A stretch of 64,000 nucleotides of DNA from Anaeramoeba flamelloides. Taxonomy: Eukaryota > Metamonada > Anaeramoebidae. A program made the translations under genes and the position numbers. The notes under the pieces are model-generated. The model had not been told where the DNA came from and searched no databases. It saw nothing but the letters and a program-made list of their open reading frames with translations. Below, piece by piece: positions 1 to 11,700 of this stretch; the stretch's first letter is position 1, and every line of letters begins with the position of its first letter. The stretch covers positions 682,001 through 746,000 of the forward strand of contig JANTQA010000029.1 in the NCBI GenBank assembly GCA_027625915.1, read 5' to 3'.

Positions 1-636
1 ATGTTGTAGATTTGACATTTTATATATAATTCTTCAAATTAGAAATAATTAATAATCAAAATCTTAAATTAGGCTATGGTTTATCTTTAATTAAAAGCTG
101 TGGGTTTCGTTAAGTCACCACATCTGAGATTTGTATTTTTTTGCTTCAAAATGATATTTGAGATTTTTGGCTGAAAAAATTAAAATAGGGCTCTTTTTTT
201 GTTTAGACTGAAAGCCAGATTGATCTTTTGTTCTTTGTTAATACCAATCAACTTTCTAAAAAGAGTTTTCAAAATTAACCTAACCTAACCAGTCAAAAAA
301 AACCATCGAGGAATTCATTTTTTTAAACATTTTTTCCTTATAAAAATCAAATATTAAACATTCATTCAATAAAGTAATTTGTTTACTTTTCTTTTTCAAA
401 CCATGACTTCTTCTTTAATAAAACAAAAAAAAAAGATCTTTTTTTATTTTTTTGTTTTTTTAAGAAAAATCAAAAGAATAAAATTTTTGTTGCTTTTTTT
501 CTTTTTTTTTATTAATTTTTTTTTTTTTTTTTTTGTTTTTAATTTTTTTTCCAAATTATAAATTTAAAAAATTATACTAATCCACTTTGGAATGCCATTA
601 ACCTCTTTGTTTTTTTTTATTTTTCAACAAAATTAG
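1..636. other. upstream region of the NAC-beta gene
   Basis: AT-rich and poly-T rich, with no coding pattern on either strand. It holds three tandem AACCT units near 276-290 and long T runs at 370-620 that give only spurious Phe-rich reading frames. The 100 bases before the ATG at 637 are pyrimidine-rich and presumably include the promoter and 5' leader. Confidence 0.5.
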
Positions 637-1278
637 ATGAACCCAGAAAAACTCAAAAGATTAAAAAGAAATGTCCGTACAGGAGGAAAAGGATCTGTCA
701 GAAGAAAAAAAAAGATCGTCAGAAACAACGCATCAAACACAAGCAAAAGATTAGTCCAAACCTTAGAAAAGCAAAAGGTCACAGACATGTCTGGAGTACA
801 ATCTGTTGATTTCATTATGGATGACAAAATGATCCATTTTGGAACACCAAGACTTAAATACAATTACAATGGAAACACTTATTTACTAATTGGAAAAGGT
901 GAAAACAAACCTCTTCCATCCTCTGGTTTTGGAACTGGCGGACAACCACAAATTTCCATGAAACAATTAGAAGAACTTGCTAAAGCACAAGGTTTGACAC
1001 TTGAAGAATTTTTGAAACAATTAAAAGACAAAAGCGGCGAAATGGGTGAAGGCCTTAACGAAACACAAGAAGACGAAGAAGGTATCCCAGATCTTGAAAC
1101 CTTCAAAGTAAACGAAGACGAAGAAGAAGAGAAGAAAGAAGAAGAAAAGAAAGAAGAAAAAGAAGAAGAAAAGAAAGAAGAAAAGAAAGAAGAAGAAAAA
1201 GAAGAAGAAAAGAAAGAAGAAAAGAAAGAAGAAGAAAAAGAAGAAAAGAAAGAGGAAGAAAAGAAAGAAGAAAAATAA
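637..1278 (+). CDS. BTF3: nascent polypeptide-associated complex beta subunit (BTF3/NAC-beta)
   Basis: The 213-residue product matches NAC-beta, which pairs with NAC-alpha at the ribosomal exit tunnel and shields nascent chains. What shows this: the N-terminus MNPEKLKRLKRNVRTGGKGS followed by RRKKK is the ribosome-binding motif (about residues 17-28), then comes a NAC domain (about 35-105) with VQSVDFIMDD and an IHFGTPRLKYN strand. The stretch IPDLETF near 150 matches the usual end of the family. From about residue 160 the protein runs into an unusual tail of about 55 residues made almost only of Glu and Lys, encoded by GAA/GAAG/AAA repeats. The start is the family's normal MNxEKL. No intron is needed. 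The opposite-strand frames here are shadows of the repeats. Confidence 0.93.
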   Translation: MNPEKLKRLKRNVRTGGKGSVRRKKKIVRNNASNTSKRLVQTLEKQKVTDMSGVQSVDFIMDDKMIHFGTPRLKYNYNGNTYLLIGKGENKPLPSSGFGTGGQPQISMKQLEELAKAQGLTLEEFLKQLKDKSGEMGEGLNETQEDEEGIPDLETFKVNEDEEEEKKEEEKKEEKEEEKKEEKKEEEKEEEKKEEKKEEEKEEKKEEEKKEEK

Positions 1279-2960
1279 AGCATTTCAATTAATTAAAAAA
1301 ACTTACACAATGCGATTGTTTCCTTTTTGTTTCCTTTGTGTTTGTTTTTTATTTTTTTTTTGATGTAATCTCAAAATAAGAAGAAATTTGGTACACATAA
1401 TATTTCTTATTTTACAATAATTCCTTTTTTTTTTTTAGTATCATTTGATTTAACAATACAAATATAAAACTCTTCCTGAAATCACGAAAATAAACATAAA
1501 TTTTTTTCATTTTTATTTCGTTTAATTGATTTTTTTTTTTGAGTACCTATTTAAATATACTCAAAAAGACATTAACAATTATTAATTATGTGTTAAATTA
1601 CAGTCTATCCAAAGCTACCGTGAAATTTTTTAAAAATCTATATCAACATCAAAATTTGATAGAGAAAAAATTTTAAGGTAGCTTTGGAACAGCTTTAGAA
1701 CATGTGGTTAATGTACCACTTTATTTAAGCGTAAAATCAAGGAAACAAACTCGAAAATTATTGTTAGAATATGTAAAACTAGAAATATTTTATTTAACCA
1801 TTTAATATCAAAAAGTATTCAGAGTAAAATTTAATATCAAATTCAAAAATATTTTCAGTATCTTGAAATTGAAAAACAAAGTAACAATCTGATTACCACA
1901 AAATGAAGGATTTACTTTTAAATAATATCTCCAGAAATGAATTATTGTTTTTAAAAGCTTTTTGAAGATTTCATAATATCGATGAGTTCAAAATTCAACA
2001 TATTTCCAAATTATTTTGAAAAAAAAATGTTGTTTTCTAAGTAAGAAATTTAATAGTCTGTATTGAAAATACTGTAAAAATGGGATATAAAATAATAAAG
2101 TAAGTTTTAAAATAACATTTTAACTTTTCTTGACCTCTTTGAACTAAGTAAATTCTTTTAAAAATTCTTTGCTATTTTCTTCTACTTTTTAGAATTTAGT
2201 ACCATTCACACAGTTGACAACCACATAATAATATAATAACAGATTGTTTTTTATATGGAAAAAATACTAATTACCCACCAGAAATATCCAAAAAGATACA
2301 AAAAGCAATTATGTGTATTTAGAGGTTAAAATTCCAAATGTCCAGAAAAACAGGATTTCATCTACCCACAATCATCGCACCGAATAACAAATTAAAATAA
2401 ATGACAGAAAATTACTTAAATATTACCAAATTTATATTGAAACCAAATTAAAAAATTTTTTTGACAGTTAAAATGGTTTAAAGAATATCATGTTCCCATT
2501 TAAATTGGAAATACTATGGATTCAAACAATTATTTTTTATCTTATTCTTTTTTTTTTTTTTCATTTCTTTATTTAAATATATACTCTTCTACTTTCTATT
2601 AAAAATTTTTCTGAATGATTGATATAAATGAAAATACTAATTTTATCTAAATATCAAAATCACATAAAAACAGTCGATGGTCATAAATATTTGATATATT
2701 GATAATTATTGGTAAATGCTATGTAAGATTTTAATACATTTTCTTCTTCTTTTCATTTCATATTTTACTCACAGATAGATTTTAATTTTTCCATAATTTT
2801 ATTATTTTTTTCCTTTTATTGTTATTAAAGAAGTAATATAAAAAAATTTAATATCATAAAACTAGTACCCCGATTAAATATCATATTTTGAATATAGATC
2901 AATTTTTTTTTTTTATTATATTTTTTGTGATTTTGGATATCTCCTATTTTTTTGAATGTA
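1279..2960. other. intergenic AT-rich DNA
   Basis: No gene seen. Several AATAAA-like hexamers follow the NAC-beta stop and could serve as poly(A) signals. Apart from the hairpin at 1609-1687 the stretch is A/T runs without recognisable coding potential. Confidence 0.4.
1609..1687. repeat. short hairpin / miniature inverted-repeat element
   Basis: CCAAAGCTACC at 1609-1619 is repeated in inverse at 1677-1687, and the homology continues imperfectly inward. It is probably a very short MITE or fold-back; no second copy was noticed in the window. Confidence 0.5.
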
Positions 2961-2961
2961 A

Positions 2962-3499
2962 ACTACAATTCAAAAATTTTCACACAGTTAAAACGAACCA
3001 AACAATTACAATAATATAATTTCATAAAAATTAGAAATAATTTTGGATTTTTGTAAAATATTAAAATCATTTTTTGATTTTTTACTTTTTTGCTTTCATA
3101 AAATTTTTTAAAAATAATTTACATTACCTGTTTCTGTAGATCAATTTTTTTTTCAACGATTGATATTATAATAAAGTTATGTTGTTCAAAATAGAAGAAC
3201 TCAAATAAAATTAGTTAATACTGTCGAATCTTTGATCGATCAATAATTGTTAATAGAATTTATACAACTTTATCAATTCTTTGTTTGTTTTACTCTCTCC
3301 AATTTTTTTTAAAAAACCTAGAATTTATTGATACTCATTTTATTTTTTGTTTTGTGAGTATTGTAATTTATAAAAAGGTGTTAACATTTCAATTAGTGAA
3401 TGACTCTAATTTAGTATTTCTTCTTGAATTGATTAAATAATTTTTTTTTTTTCAAAAACGGATTTTTTGTTGTGTAAATTTTTAATTGTGGTTTAGTTT
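2962..3499 (+). mobile_element. TIR element family A, copy 1 (non-autonomous, Tc1/mariner-like)
   Basis: About 540 bp bounded by imperfect inverted repeats: ACAATTCAAAAATTTTCACA at the left, and at the right the complement of AAACCACAATTAAAAATTT. Internal landmarks shared with the other copies are TAGAAGAACTCAAATAAAAT, TTTGATCGATCAATA and TTTCAATTAGTGAATG. No coding frame. Relatives lie at 4405-4939 (inverted), 20903-21447, 28670-29200 (inverted) and 53405-53950. Confidence 0.72.
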
Positions 3500-4404
3500 A
3501 GAATTTTCCATTTCTTCCAACTAGTTTGAAAAGGTGAACTTAATAGATATACATTATACCCCCCCCACACACCATTTAATTAATCTGAAAATATATATTT
3601 CAGTGGTTGACATTTTCAAAAGTAAACTATTTGAATAGTTAAAATATTAGCTATTTTTAAAATAATTCAAAAATACCCAAACAAGAGAATAAACATATTC
3701 TATTGTATTTTTATAAAAAATACCAATTGAGTCTTGTGTTTTTATTCTTAAAAGTAATTCTAATATATTCATGAAACAACATATCAAAATTTGAGACAAG
3801 TTAATGTTTCTGGCTCTGAAATTTGTATATTAAATTTCATTAAAAAATATTTGTTGGATATTTAAAAATTTAGACCTTAATATTTAGTTGTTAGGTAATA
3901 GAACCCACACACACCCTTTTTTACTTGATTTGAGTGTTGAATGTTAATATTTTATTTTTCAAACGTTTTTTTCTTTTTGTATATTTATTAAAATGAAGAA
4001 TAAAATCAGTGAACTAAAATGAAGCCAAGAATAAATATCATACTATAAAATAAACTTTTATTCAAAATAAATAAAATTGTTGCTAAAAAATGAACAATAT
4101 AAGAAAAATAAAAAGAAAAAGGAAAGAAAAATCAAATTTGAACTATATTTATATTCAATTAATTATTTCATTAAAACAAAAATATAAAAATATAAGAATT
4201 AATATTAACCAATATACCCCAAAATAAAAAAAAAAAAAAAACCAGTTATTATTAAACTTCTGTACAAGGTTTGCGTCAGAAATGTCAAACTTTTTTTTTT
4301 TTTTAACTTTTTATACATTTTCTTGAAAAAAAAAACCCATAGATTTTTAAATGTGTTTTTTTTTTTTTTAAAATTGCGAGTTTGGATTTGTTTTTATTAC
4401 TGTA

Positions 4405-4939
4405 CTAAACCCTAATTCAAAATTTTTAACACACCAAAATTCAATTTGTGAAGAAAAAAAGTTATTTAATCAATTCAAGAAGATTTACCAAATTAGAACC
4501 ATTCACTAATTGAAATGTTAACACTTCTTTATAAATTACAATACTCACAAAACAATAAATAAATAATCATCAATACAAATAAATCATGGGTGTGTCAAAA
4601 ATTTTGGAGAGAGCAAAACAAAAAAATACATTAGTAAATTTGTTTAAATTCTATTAGGAATATTGATCAATCAAAAGTTAGATACTACCAACTAATTTTA
4701 TTTGAGTTCTTCTATTTTGAACAACTTAACTTTACCATAATATCTATCATTGAACAAAATTTCGATCTAACGAAACAAATTACGTAATTCAAACAAAGAA
4801 ATCAAAACAAAAACTAAAAGATGAAAAAATGATTTTCATATTTCACAAAAATCAAAATTATCTCCAATTTCAATGAAATTGTATTATTTTGATTGTTTGG
4901 AACGTTTTAGCTGTGTGGAAAATTTTGAATTTTAGTTTA
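4405..4939 (-). mobile_element. TIR element family A, copy 2 (inverted)
   Basis: Reverse-oriented copy of the element at 2962-3499, and very close to the one at 53405-53950: CATTCACTAATTGAAATGTT, ATTTTATTTGAGTTCTTCTA and the CAAAATTTTTAACACACC end are all present. Ends are inverted repeats of AATTCAAAATTTT. No coding frame. Copies 1 and 2 sit about 0.9 kb apart, tail to tail. Confidence 0.75.
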
Positions 4940-5009
4940 TATAATTTGAGTAGAAAAAAATGTAATAGAATCATGAGATTATAAAAAAAATTAAAATTGC
5001 ATTGAATAT

Positions 5010-5051
5010 CCCCCCCCCCCCCCCCACCCTACACACACACATATATATATC
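5010..5051. repeat. compound microsatellite: poly-C, (AC)n, (AT)n
   Basis: A run of about 16 C is followed by ACCCT, an (AC) run and an (AT) run. It is conspicuous in such AT-rich DNA and marks the outer flank of family A copy 2. Confidence 0.85.
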
Positions 5052-5084
5052 TATTTAATGATAAAAATAAAAATTAATATACGC

Positions 5085-5659
5085 TATTTCCAAAAAAGTT
5101 GGGCAAATTTATTTTTAAATATTTTTATGAAACACATTCCTAATAGAACTATTTAATATTTATTATTAATCCTTTATTGATTTTCAATAACAATACAATT
5201 TGCTTGTTAGTTTACAATCATATCAAATCAAAGATATTAAGAAACGTTTGATCTCAATTAGTATGATATTATATTAAGTGTGGAAATTGTTGATTATTTT
5301 TTTTCTTTGTGATCGTAAAAATAATTTCCTAAAGAGTTTTAATCTTTAAAAAAAGTTCCAATTAAAAAAAAAATATAACTGTTTTTTACTCTTTTAAAAA
5401 ATAGTTTGTTTACTTTCCATACTGCCAGTTTTTTATCGAAATTGGCCGTACATTGTTTTCACCAAGAAAAGTACATTTATTTATTTATTTTTTTGGAAAT
5501 AATACAATATATTTATTTTGAAATAAATTACAATAGGTGTTGATTCAATCAATATTAACATTTCACTTAAATTTTTATTACCAAGTTACAAATAGAATCA
5601 CCGATCAAGAAATTTCTTATGAAATATATTAAAAATGCAACCACTTTTTTGGAAATATT
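5085..5659. mobile_element. TIR element family B (non-autonomous)
   Basis: About 575 bp with inverted ends: GCTATTTCCAAAAAAGTTGG at the left and the complement of TATTTCCAAAAAAGTGG at the right. The ends resemble the ATTCCAAAAA ends of the mariner-like element at 21450-22527, which suggests the same mobilising transposase. No open frame. It lies just beyond the last exon of the TBC gene. Confidence 0.6.
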
Positions 5660-5787
5660 TTTATAATCTGAAATAACAAAAATTTAATTTTTAAATAAAT
5701 ATAAAAAAAAAAATAAAAAAAAAAGATTTATTTCAAATAAAATAAAACATAGCTAGACTTGAAATAATCCATCTATTAATTTAAATA

Positions 5788-8700
5788 TTATTTTTTCTTT
5801 AGTTTTGTCGAAATATCAATTGCTTTAAATAAAATTTCATCGATTGAAATTAATTTTGGGTAATTTTGCAAGAGAGAAAGTGCTGCGGAATATTCTGAGT
5901 CAATTATTTGATCTTTAACACATCTATTAGAGTTAATAAATAATAATGTTATTATTGCAGATATTTTTTTTTTTAAGAGTCATAATGTTAAACAAAGATA
6001 TTGATTTTTTGATAGATTAATTACTTGGTTGAGAAAATAACAATTATTTCAGAAGAAAAAAGAAAAAAAAATTACATAATCATTGCCACAGAAACATAAG
6101 TAACGAACTGGAATCTATTTGGATCAGAAAGAAGAGTGTCCCATAATCGTACCAAATCAGGCATAGTGAATTCTTGTGAAAATAGCAACGAAACCCACCG
6201 AAAACAAAAATAATGAGGTAAAATTTGTAATTTTCGCTACAGATTAGAGATTAAAGTTTTTTTAAAAAAATATGAATATTAAATAAAAAAAATTCGATAA
6301 ATTTTGTTAAAATAAATTTTATTGTTATTATTCTAAGTTTTTTATTCAATTTAGATATTAGGAAAATTCATAAATATAATTTTTCACTGTAAAAAAAAAA
6401 ATGAGATTATCTAGAGTTTGGTTGGTTTTTACAAATTTGTATATTTTTTTGCCCACTCATTACAATTTTTTTTGTACAAACTCTGAAAATTAAATATTTT
6501 GTCATGTTTGGAGAATAATTGATATTAAAATAAAATCTCCATTACAACCTAAAGAAAAGAATTCAAAAAATAACTTTTAAATAATTAAGCTATCTTGATA
6601 TTAATTTTTCACAGAATAAATTTAAAATATGTAACTTTTCCATTTTAGAAACTGTTTTTTCAATAGTATGGATTAAATTGAACCTCAATAACAATTTCTT
6701 TAAATAAATTCTCTATTTGGTGTAACTTATATAAAACAAAAGAGAACCAAAACTCAATTATTGTTCCCAAAAAGTGCAAAAAAATGACAATTCAAAGTAG
6801 AATTTTTCATGTACTGAAAAATAAAATGTCAAATATGAAAGAAATCATTTTTTGATCTCTTCTCAAATTATCTGATTCTTAAGGTTAAACTAAAAGGAAA
6901 TTCCAATAGAAAATTCAATTCGTCTTTCAGAGAAAATTCAACAAAATTTATTTCTAAAACCAACTTGGATCTAGGAGCACTATATTTGAAAAAGCATTTA
7001 GATCTAAAAAACTTTAAAGTTTTAAAAGTTTTCAAAAGATAAAAAAAAAATGTAATTTTACAAAGTAAAATAAATTTGTCATCCTTTTAACAATTTAGCT
7101 TACCTCATCAGACTAAACATTGAAAAAACAAACTTTAAAACACTTAGGCCTTTGAATATCTCCATTCAAAAAGTTAAAAAAAATCCAGAATATTTTCATT
7201 TCTTTTTTAAAAAAGCATATCTGAATCTCAAATTTTGATAACTTTCTGGTTTTTATTTCTAACGAGATCAATTCAGTCACTTTGTCGTTTTGCTAATTCC
7301 AAATTAGTTTTTACAAATAACACTCAAAACGATAAACTTTGAAATTAATGCAAACCAGAAGATTTTAAGGGTCTAGTCATTACGGTGAAATTTTTTTTTC
7401 TGAAATGGAAAAAAACTTTTTAGTAATTTTTATGAGGATCTAACACCAATCAAAAACCAACCAACCTATGATGTATGATCGATCTCCAAAAATCAACAAC
7501 TAAAGATGAGGAAATTTTTAGAAAAAAGCGCCAACCAATTTCCAATTAGAATGGTTGTGAATTACAATTTTGAATACAACTATGTCAGTTTTGAAGTGTC
7601 GCTCTTTGGCGCTTTTTGAGATCTCGGTGATTTATTTTTTCTTTTTTTCATTTTTCAAATGAGTTATTTTTATCGTAAGAATATTACATAATCCATACTT
7701 GGTCAAATTTAGAGGGTTACAAAATAACCACAAATCAGATTAAATCGAATTAAATTGATTGCGAAATTCAAGAAAGCAATTTGTTTTAAATTGAAGAAAT
7801 TTAACCATTTGGAAATAGAAAATGCTGAAAAGATGAATTGTTTTTTTTAAAATTTCAATTTTTTGAAATTGAGAACTCTTTCAAACTTATTTTTCTTCGT
7901 TGAATTTTTTGTCAAAGAGATCCAATGAAATTTTTTTTTTTGTTATTTGAATTTTGTCAACCAAAAGAAGGGCTATTCCACAATACCCTTTTTGGTCTCG
8001 GTTCATTCCTTGAGTATGGTGCATTTTCACGGTAAATGACTAGACCCTTAAGGTTTGAAATTGAAAATAAATTAATTTTCTAGTTAGAGCTTTAAGAGGA
8101 GGTAAAATATCACTTTTTCATACTTGATAAAAAACAGTTTTTTAAGCCAATAATACTTGTTTGTTGCCAATAAGAAAAATAATTCCAATTTTTTTTGGAG
8201 AAGATTAAGAAGATTTGATTTAAGTTCAAAGATAAAAGTATTTTTGGATCTTTGAAAAAAAATAAAATAAATTTTAAAATTAAACCTTAACCTTCCAGTA
8301 CATATTTTTTGTTCACAGTATATTGAACAGAAAAAAAAGCAAATAGTTTTAAAAATTAATTGTTGAATAAAAAAAAAAATCGACATTTTTTTTTTTTTAA
8401 TTGTTTATGCCCACAATTGAATCGTAGTCTATTGTACTTGTATAGAATCAGTTATTTAAGAACTTAGTTGTAGGTTTGAATATGAATATGTAATTTATAT
8501 TAGCTATTAGAGCATAAGTATTTTTTTTTTTTTATTATTTTTATTATTTTCTTTTTCATTATTTCATTGCTTTCTTGTGTTTTCTTATTTTGAGTTTGTT
8601 TGAATTTTAGGTATTCTAGTCTGACTAAGTCTTTTAACCACTCTAATCTCGCTTCGTTATAGGTCGGGCATCCCCATAACATAAAAATCGACATTTTTGT

Positions 8701-11700
8701 TATTTTGTGGATTACAAAAGTGTAAAGAATAAAATTAAAATTTTAATTTTTAAAAAATAGAAAAAATTGAATGATCTAAATTATTTTTAATTATAGAGCT
8801 TTTATGACGAATCAACAAATATTGGTAATTATCAGGTTATTACTGTTTATTTAGGAAAACTATAATATTGAAACCTATTTATTAAATTTAGAGATTAAAA
8901 TTAAAATTTAATTTGAAAATACCTCTTTAAAATTAAACAAAAAAAAACAAACTAAATTGTAATGAATTATAAGAGTTTTGATAATTTTAACAACAATTTC
9001 TGAAAATATCTTTACTAACTGTAAAAAAATAAAAATTATTATTATTTTTCTTTTTTTAAAAATCTAAATAATAAACCATTAATTACTCATTCAGTTCTTA
9101 TTTTTTTTTATGTGTGCTTATTGAGTTTTTAAGTAATTTTTAACGAAATAAATAAAAATAATAGACTCTGTTTCAGTCAAAGGGGCCCAACGTTTTTTTC
9201 AAATATCAAAATATTTTTTATATAATTGACCTTTGAAGAACAAATAAAAAATAAACAGAATAATACACATTAAAGAATTGTTGATATATGTCTGAAAGAA
9301 TTCTAATTAATCAATAAATTTTCTTAAAAATTGAAAAACTCAAATTCTTAGGGATATTCAAAAAAATTGAGAAAAACAACGATTTTCGTTTTGAACTTCT
9401 ACTGGTATTTGAATAATAAATATGAAACAATTTTCAATTCATTTTTCATACTTTTCTTTTAGAAATCAAGACCCCAAACGAAGTTTGGTGGTATTTGTGG
9501 TCTCTATTTAAAAAAGGAAATGAAAATGAAGTGAAAATTTTTCACATTTATTCATTAAACAAATATCAAGATCAAAGATCGAATAGAATTGCAATGGAAA
9601 TCAATATGATTTCTCAACAATCTTCTTTAAATGGTTTCAATAACCTTAGAATAACACATTTTTACCAAGTGACTATTGATCTTGCAATAAAAAAATTTTT
9701 TGCAAATGAATGACGTTTTAAAAAAAAAATCGAAAAAAAAAAACAAAAATGTGAAAAAATGATTTCAATTTTGAAAATTTCCAAAATAAAATTTTTCTTC
9801 GTAATATCTATGCAAACTCTTTAAACACATGTATTATACCCATTACAACTGGGCCCCTTTGACTGAAAAATAGTTTATTTGATAGAATTTTTTACACTTT
9901 TTTTTTTGATTTTTTTCTGGAATTTGAAGATAGGCAGGATTTTTTTAATATTTTTAGAAATATTATTAATTTCAGTCAAAAACCAAAAAAATGGTAGTAA
10001 TCCAAATATTAATGAAAAGATAATTTATTCATTAAAGTTATAGATTTGTTAGTAAAATTTTCATATTGTTGATTATCCGGAATCAAAAATATTTGTTATG
10101 AAAAATATTCAATAAATAATATAATAATCAGTATATTCAACAATTAATTTATTATTCATTGTTAACAAATTAATATCAAAAGATCAATATATGAGAATTT
10201 TAATAAGTTTATTTTTCTATATGATTAAAAGCACAATTAAAAAATTGGTTTATTTAATTTATAAAAAAAGGTAGTTGATTTTTTTTTTTATTCAGGAATG
10301 TGATATTTAATAATAATGTGTATTTTGAAAAAAGTATCAATAATATGAAAAATTTTAATAGATAATAAAAATTAAAAACTTGGTTTATACTTTTCTCATT
10401 TTGAGTATCTTATTTTTATTATTAAAAATATTTAACAATATCTAATTATAAACCTAAAATAAGAGCACTGTTTTTTTTTTAACCGTTTTTTTTTTTTTCT
10501 TTTAAATGATTATTAGGGAATTTTATCAGTTTAATTTTTTAGTTCAAAAATGCGATTATCACGAGTTTAGTCAATTTTCACTAATTCAGGGAGTTTTCAC
10601 ACATTTAACAAATGTTTCTCAAAATATCTTTTCCACTTTAAAAAAATGAGATTTGAATTAGAATAAATAATAAAAAAAAATTATACCAAATATTTCCATA
10701 AATCACGATCAATTTGTTTAAGAGTAAGATCTATTTTCGTCATTGAAGCATTTATACCCTCCGAAGTATTATCAATACCCATACAAAAGAAATTACTTAT
10801 TTCACACATAATATTATTAAAACAAAAAAAGGAGTCTGGCTCAACATTCTTTTTTTCTTCTGATTTGTCTGTTGCAAAAATATAATAAATCGTCGCCAAT
10901 ATTTCGTTCATTCCTTGAACATATCCAATGCCCGGATTAAATTTAGCATAAAGGTATAACAATTCACAAAGGTTTAAAACTCTATTTGGAATTTTTTTTG
11001 TATTTTTCTGGTCTTTTTCCTTGCTAATAACTTTTTCCTTTTCTTTTTCTTTTTCTTTTTCTTTTTCGTTTTCGTTTTCTTTTTTTTTTTCCTTCTCAAT
11101 AACTTTTTCTTTTTCAGTTTCTTTTTCAATTTCTTTTTCTTTTTCTTTTTCCTTTTCCTTTTCCTTTTCTTTCTTTGTTTCTGTTTTTGTTTCTGTTTCT
11201 GTTTCTTTTTCTTTTTCAGTTTCTTTTTCAGTTTCTTTTTCAATTTCTTTTTCATTCTCTTTTTTTTCTTTCACAGATTCACCTTTTTCCTTTTCCTTTT
11301 CTTTATCTTTTTTTGTTTCTGTTTCTGTTTCTGTTTCTGTTTCGTTTTCTTTGAGCTTTTTATTTTTTTCTTGATCTTTTTCGTTTTTTTCTTCATCATT
11401 GATGATATTTTGTTTTTGAATTTTTTTTTCTCCCTCCTTTTTCTCTTCATTATTCTTATTTTTGATTTTCTTTATTTTTTCTTTCTTTTTTTTCTTCTTC
11501 TTTTTCATTTGTTTTTGTTTTGATGATGTAGAGCGCTGTAATGATTTTTTTTTTCTAAAACTCTCCTTTTCTTGTTCATACCCTTCGTTGTTTTCATGAG
11601 CACGGAAAAAATACATACCAGTTCTTGTTCTTGCAACATCTTTATAAACTTCAAATAGTAACTGCCTGTCTTTTTTTTCTTTTTCGAATTCTTGAGTATC

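Larger units (their letters stand above)
6237..10686 (-). other. giant TE-filled intron 2 of the TBC gene
   Basis: Joins exon 2 (...WKYL) to exon 3 (RKLQI...) in phase 0. The other two introns of the gene are 196 and 152 bp, so this 4450 bp intron is about 25 times larger. The excess is partly explained by a TTAA-flanked element (7369-8047) and a TIR element (9171-9868) holding a nested MITE (9402-9569). The rest is AT-rich with no recognised gene. Confidence 0.85.

Noticed and set aside
276-290. Telomere-like AACCT repeats
   Set aside because: Only three units, inside a gene-bearing region; no extended array.
879-1288. Ser- and Leu-rich minus-strand frames opposite NAC-beta
   Set aside because: Shadows of the GAA/AAA repeat tail.
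11021-11374. 117-codon plus-strand frame of Ser and Phe opposite the TBC gene
   Set aside because: Mirror image of the Lys/Glu/Thr repeats in TBC exon 2; no independent coding signal.
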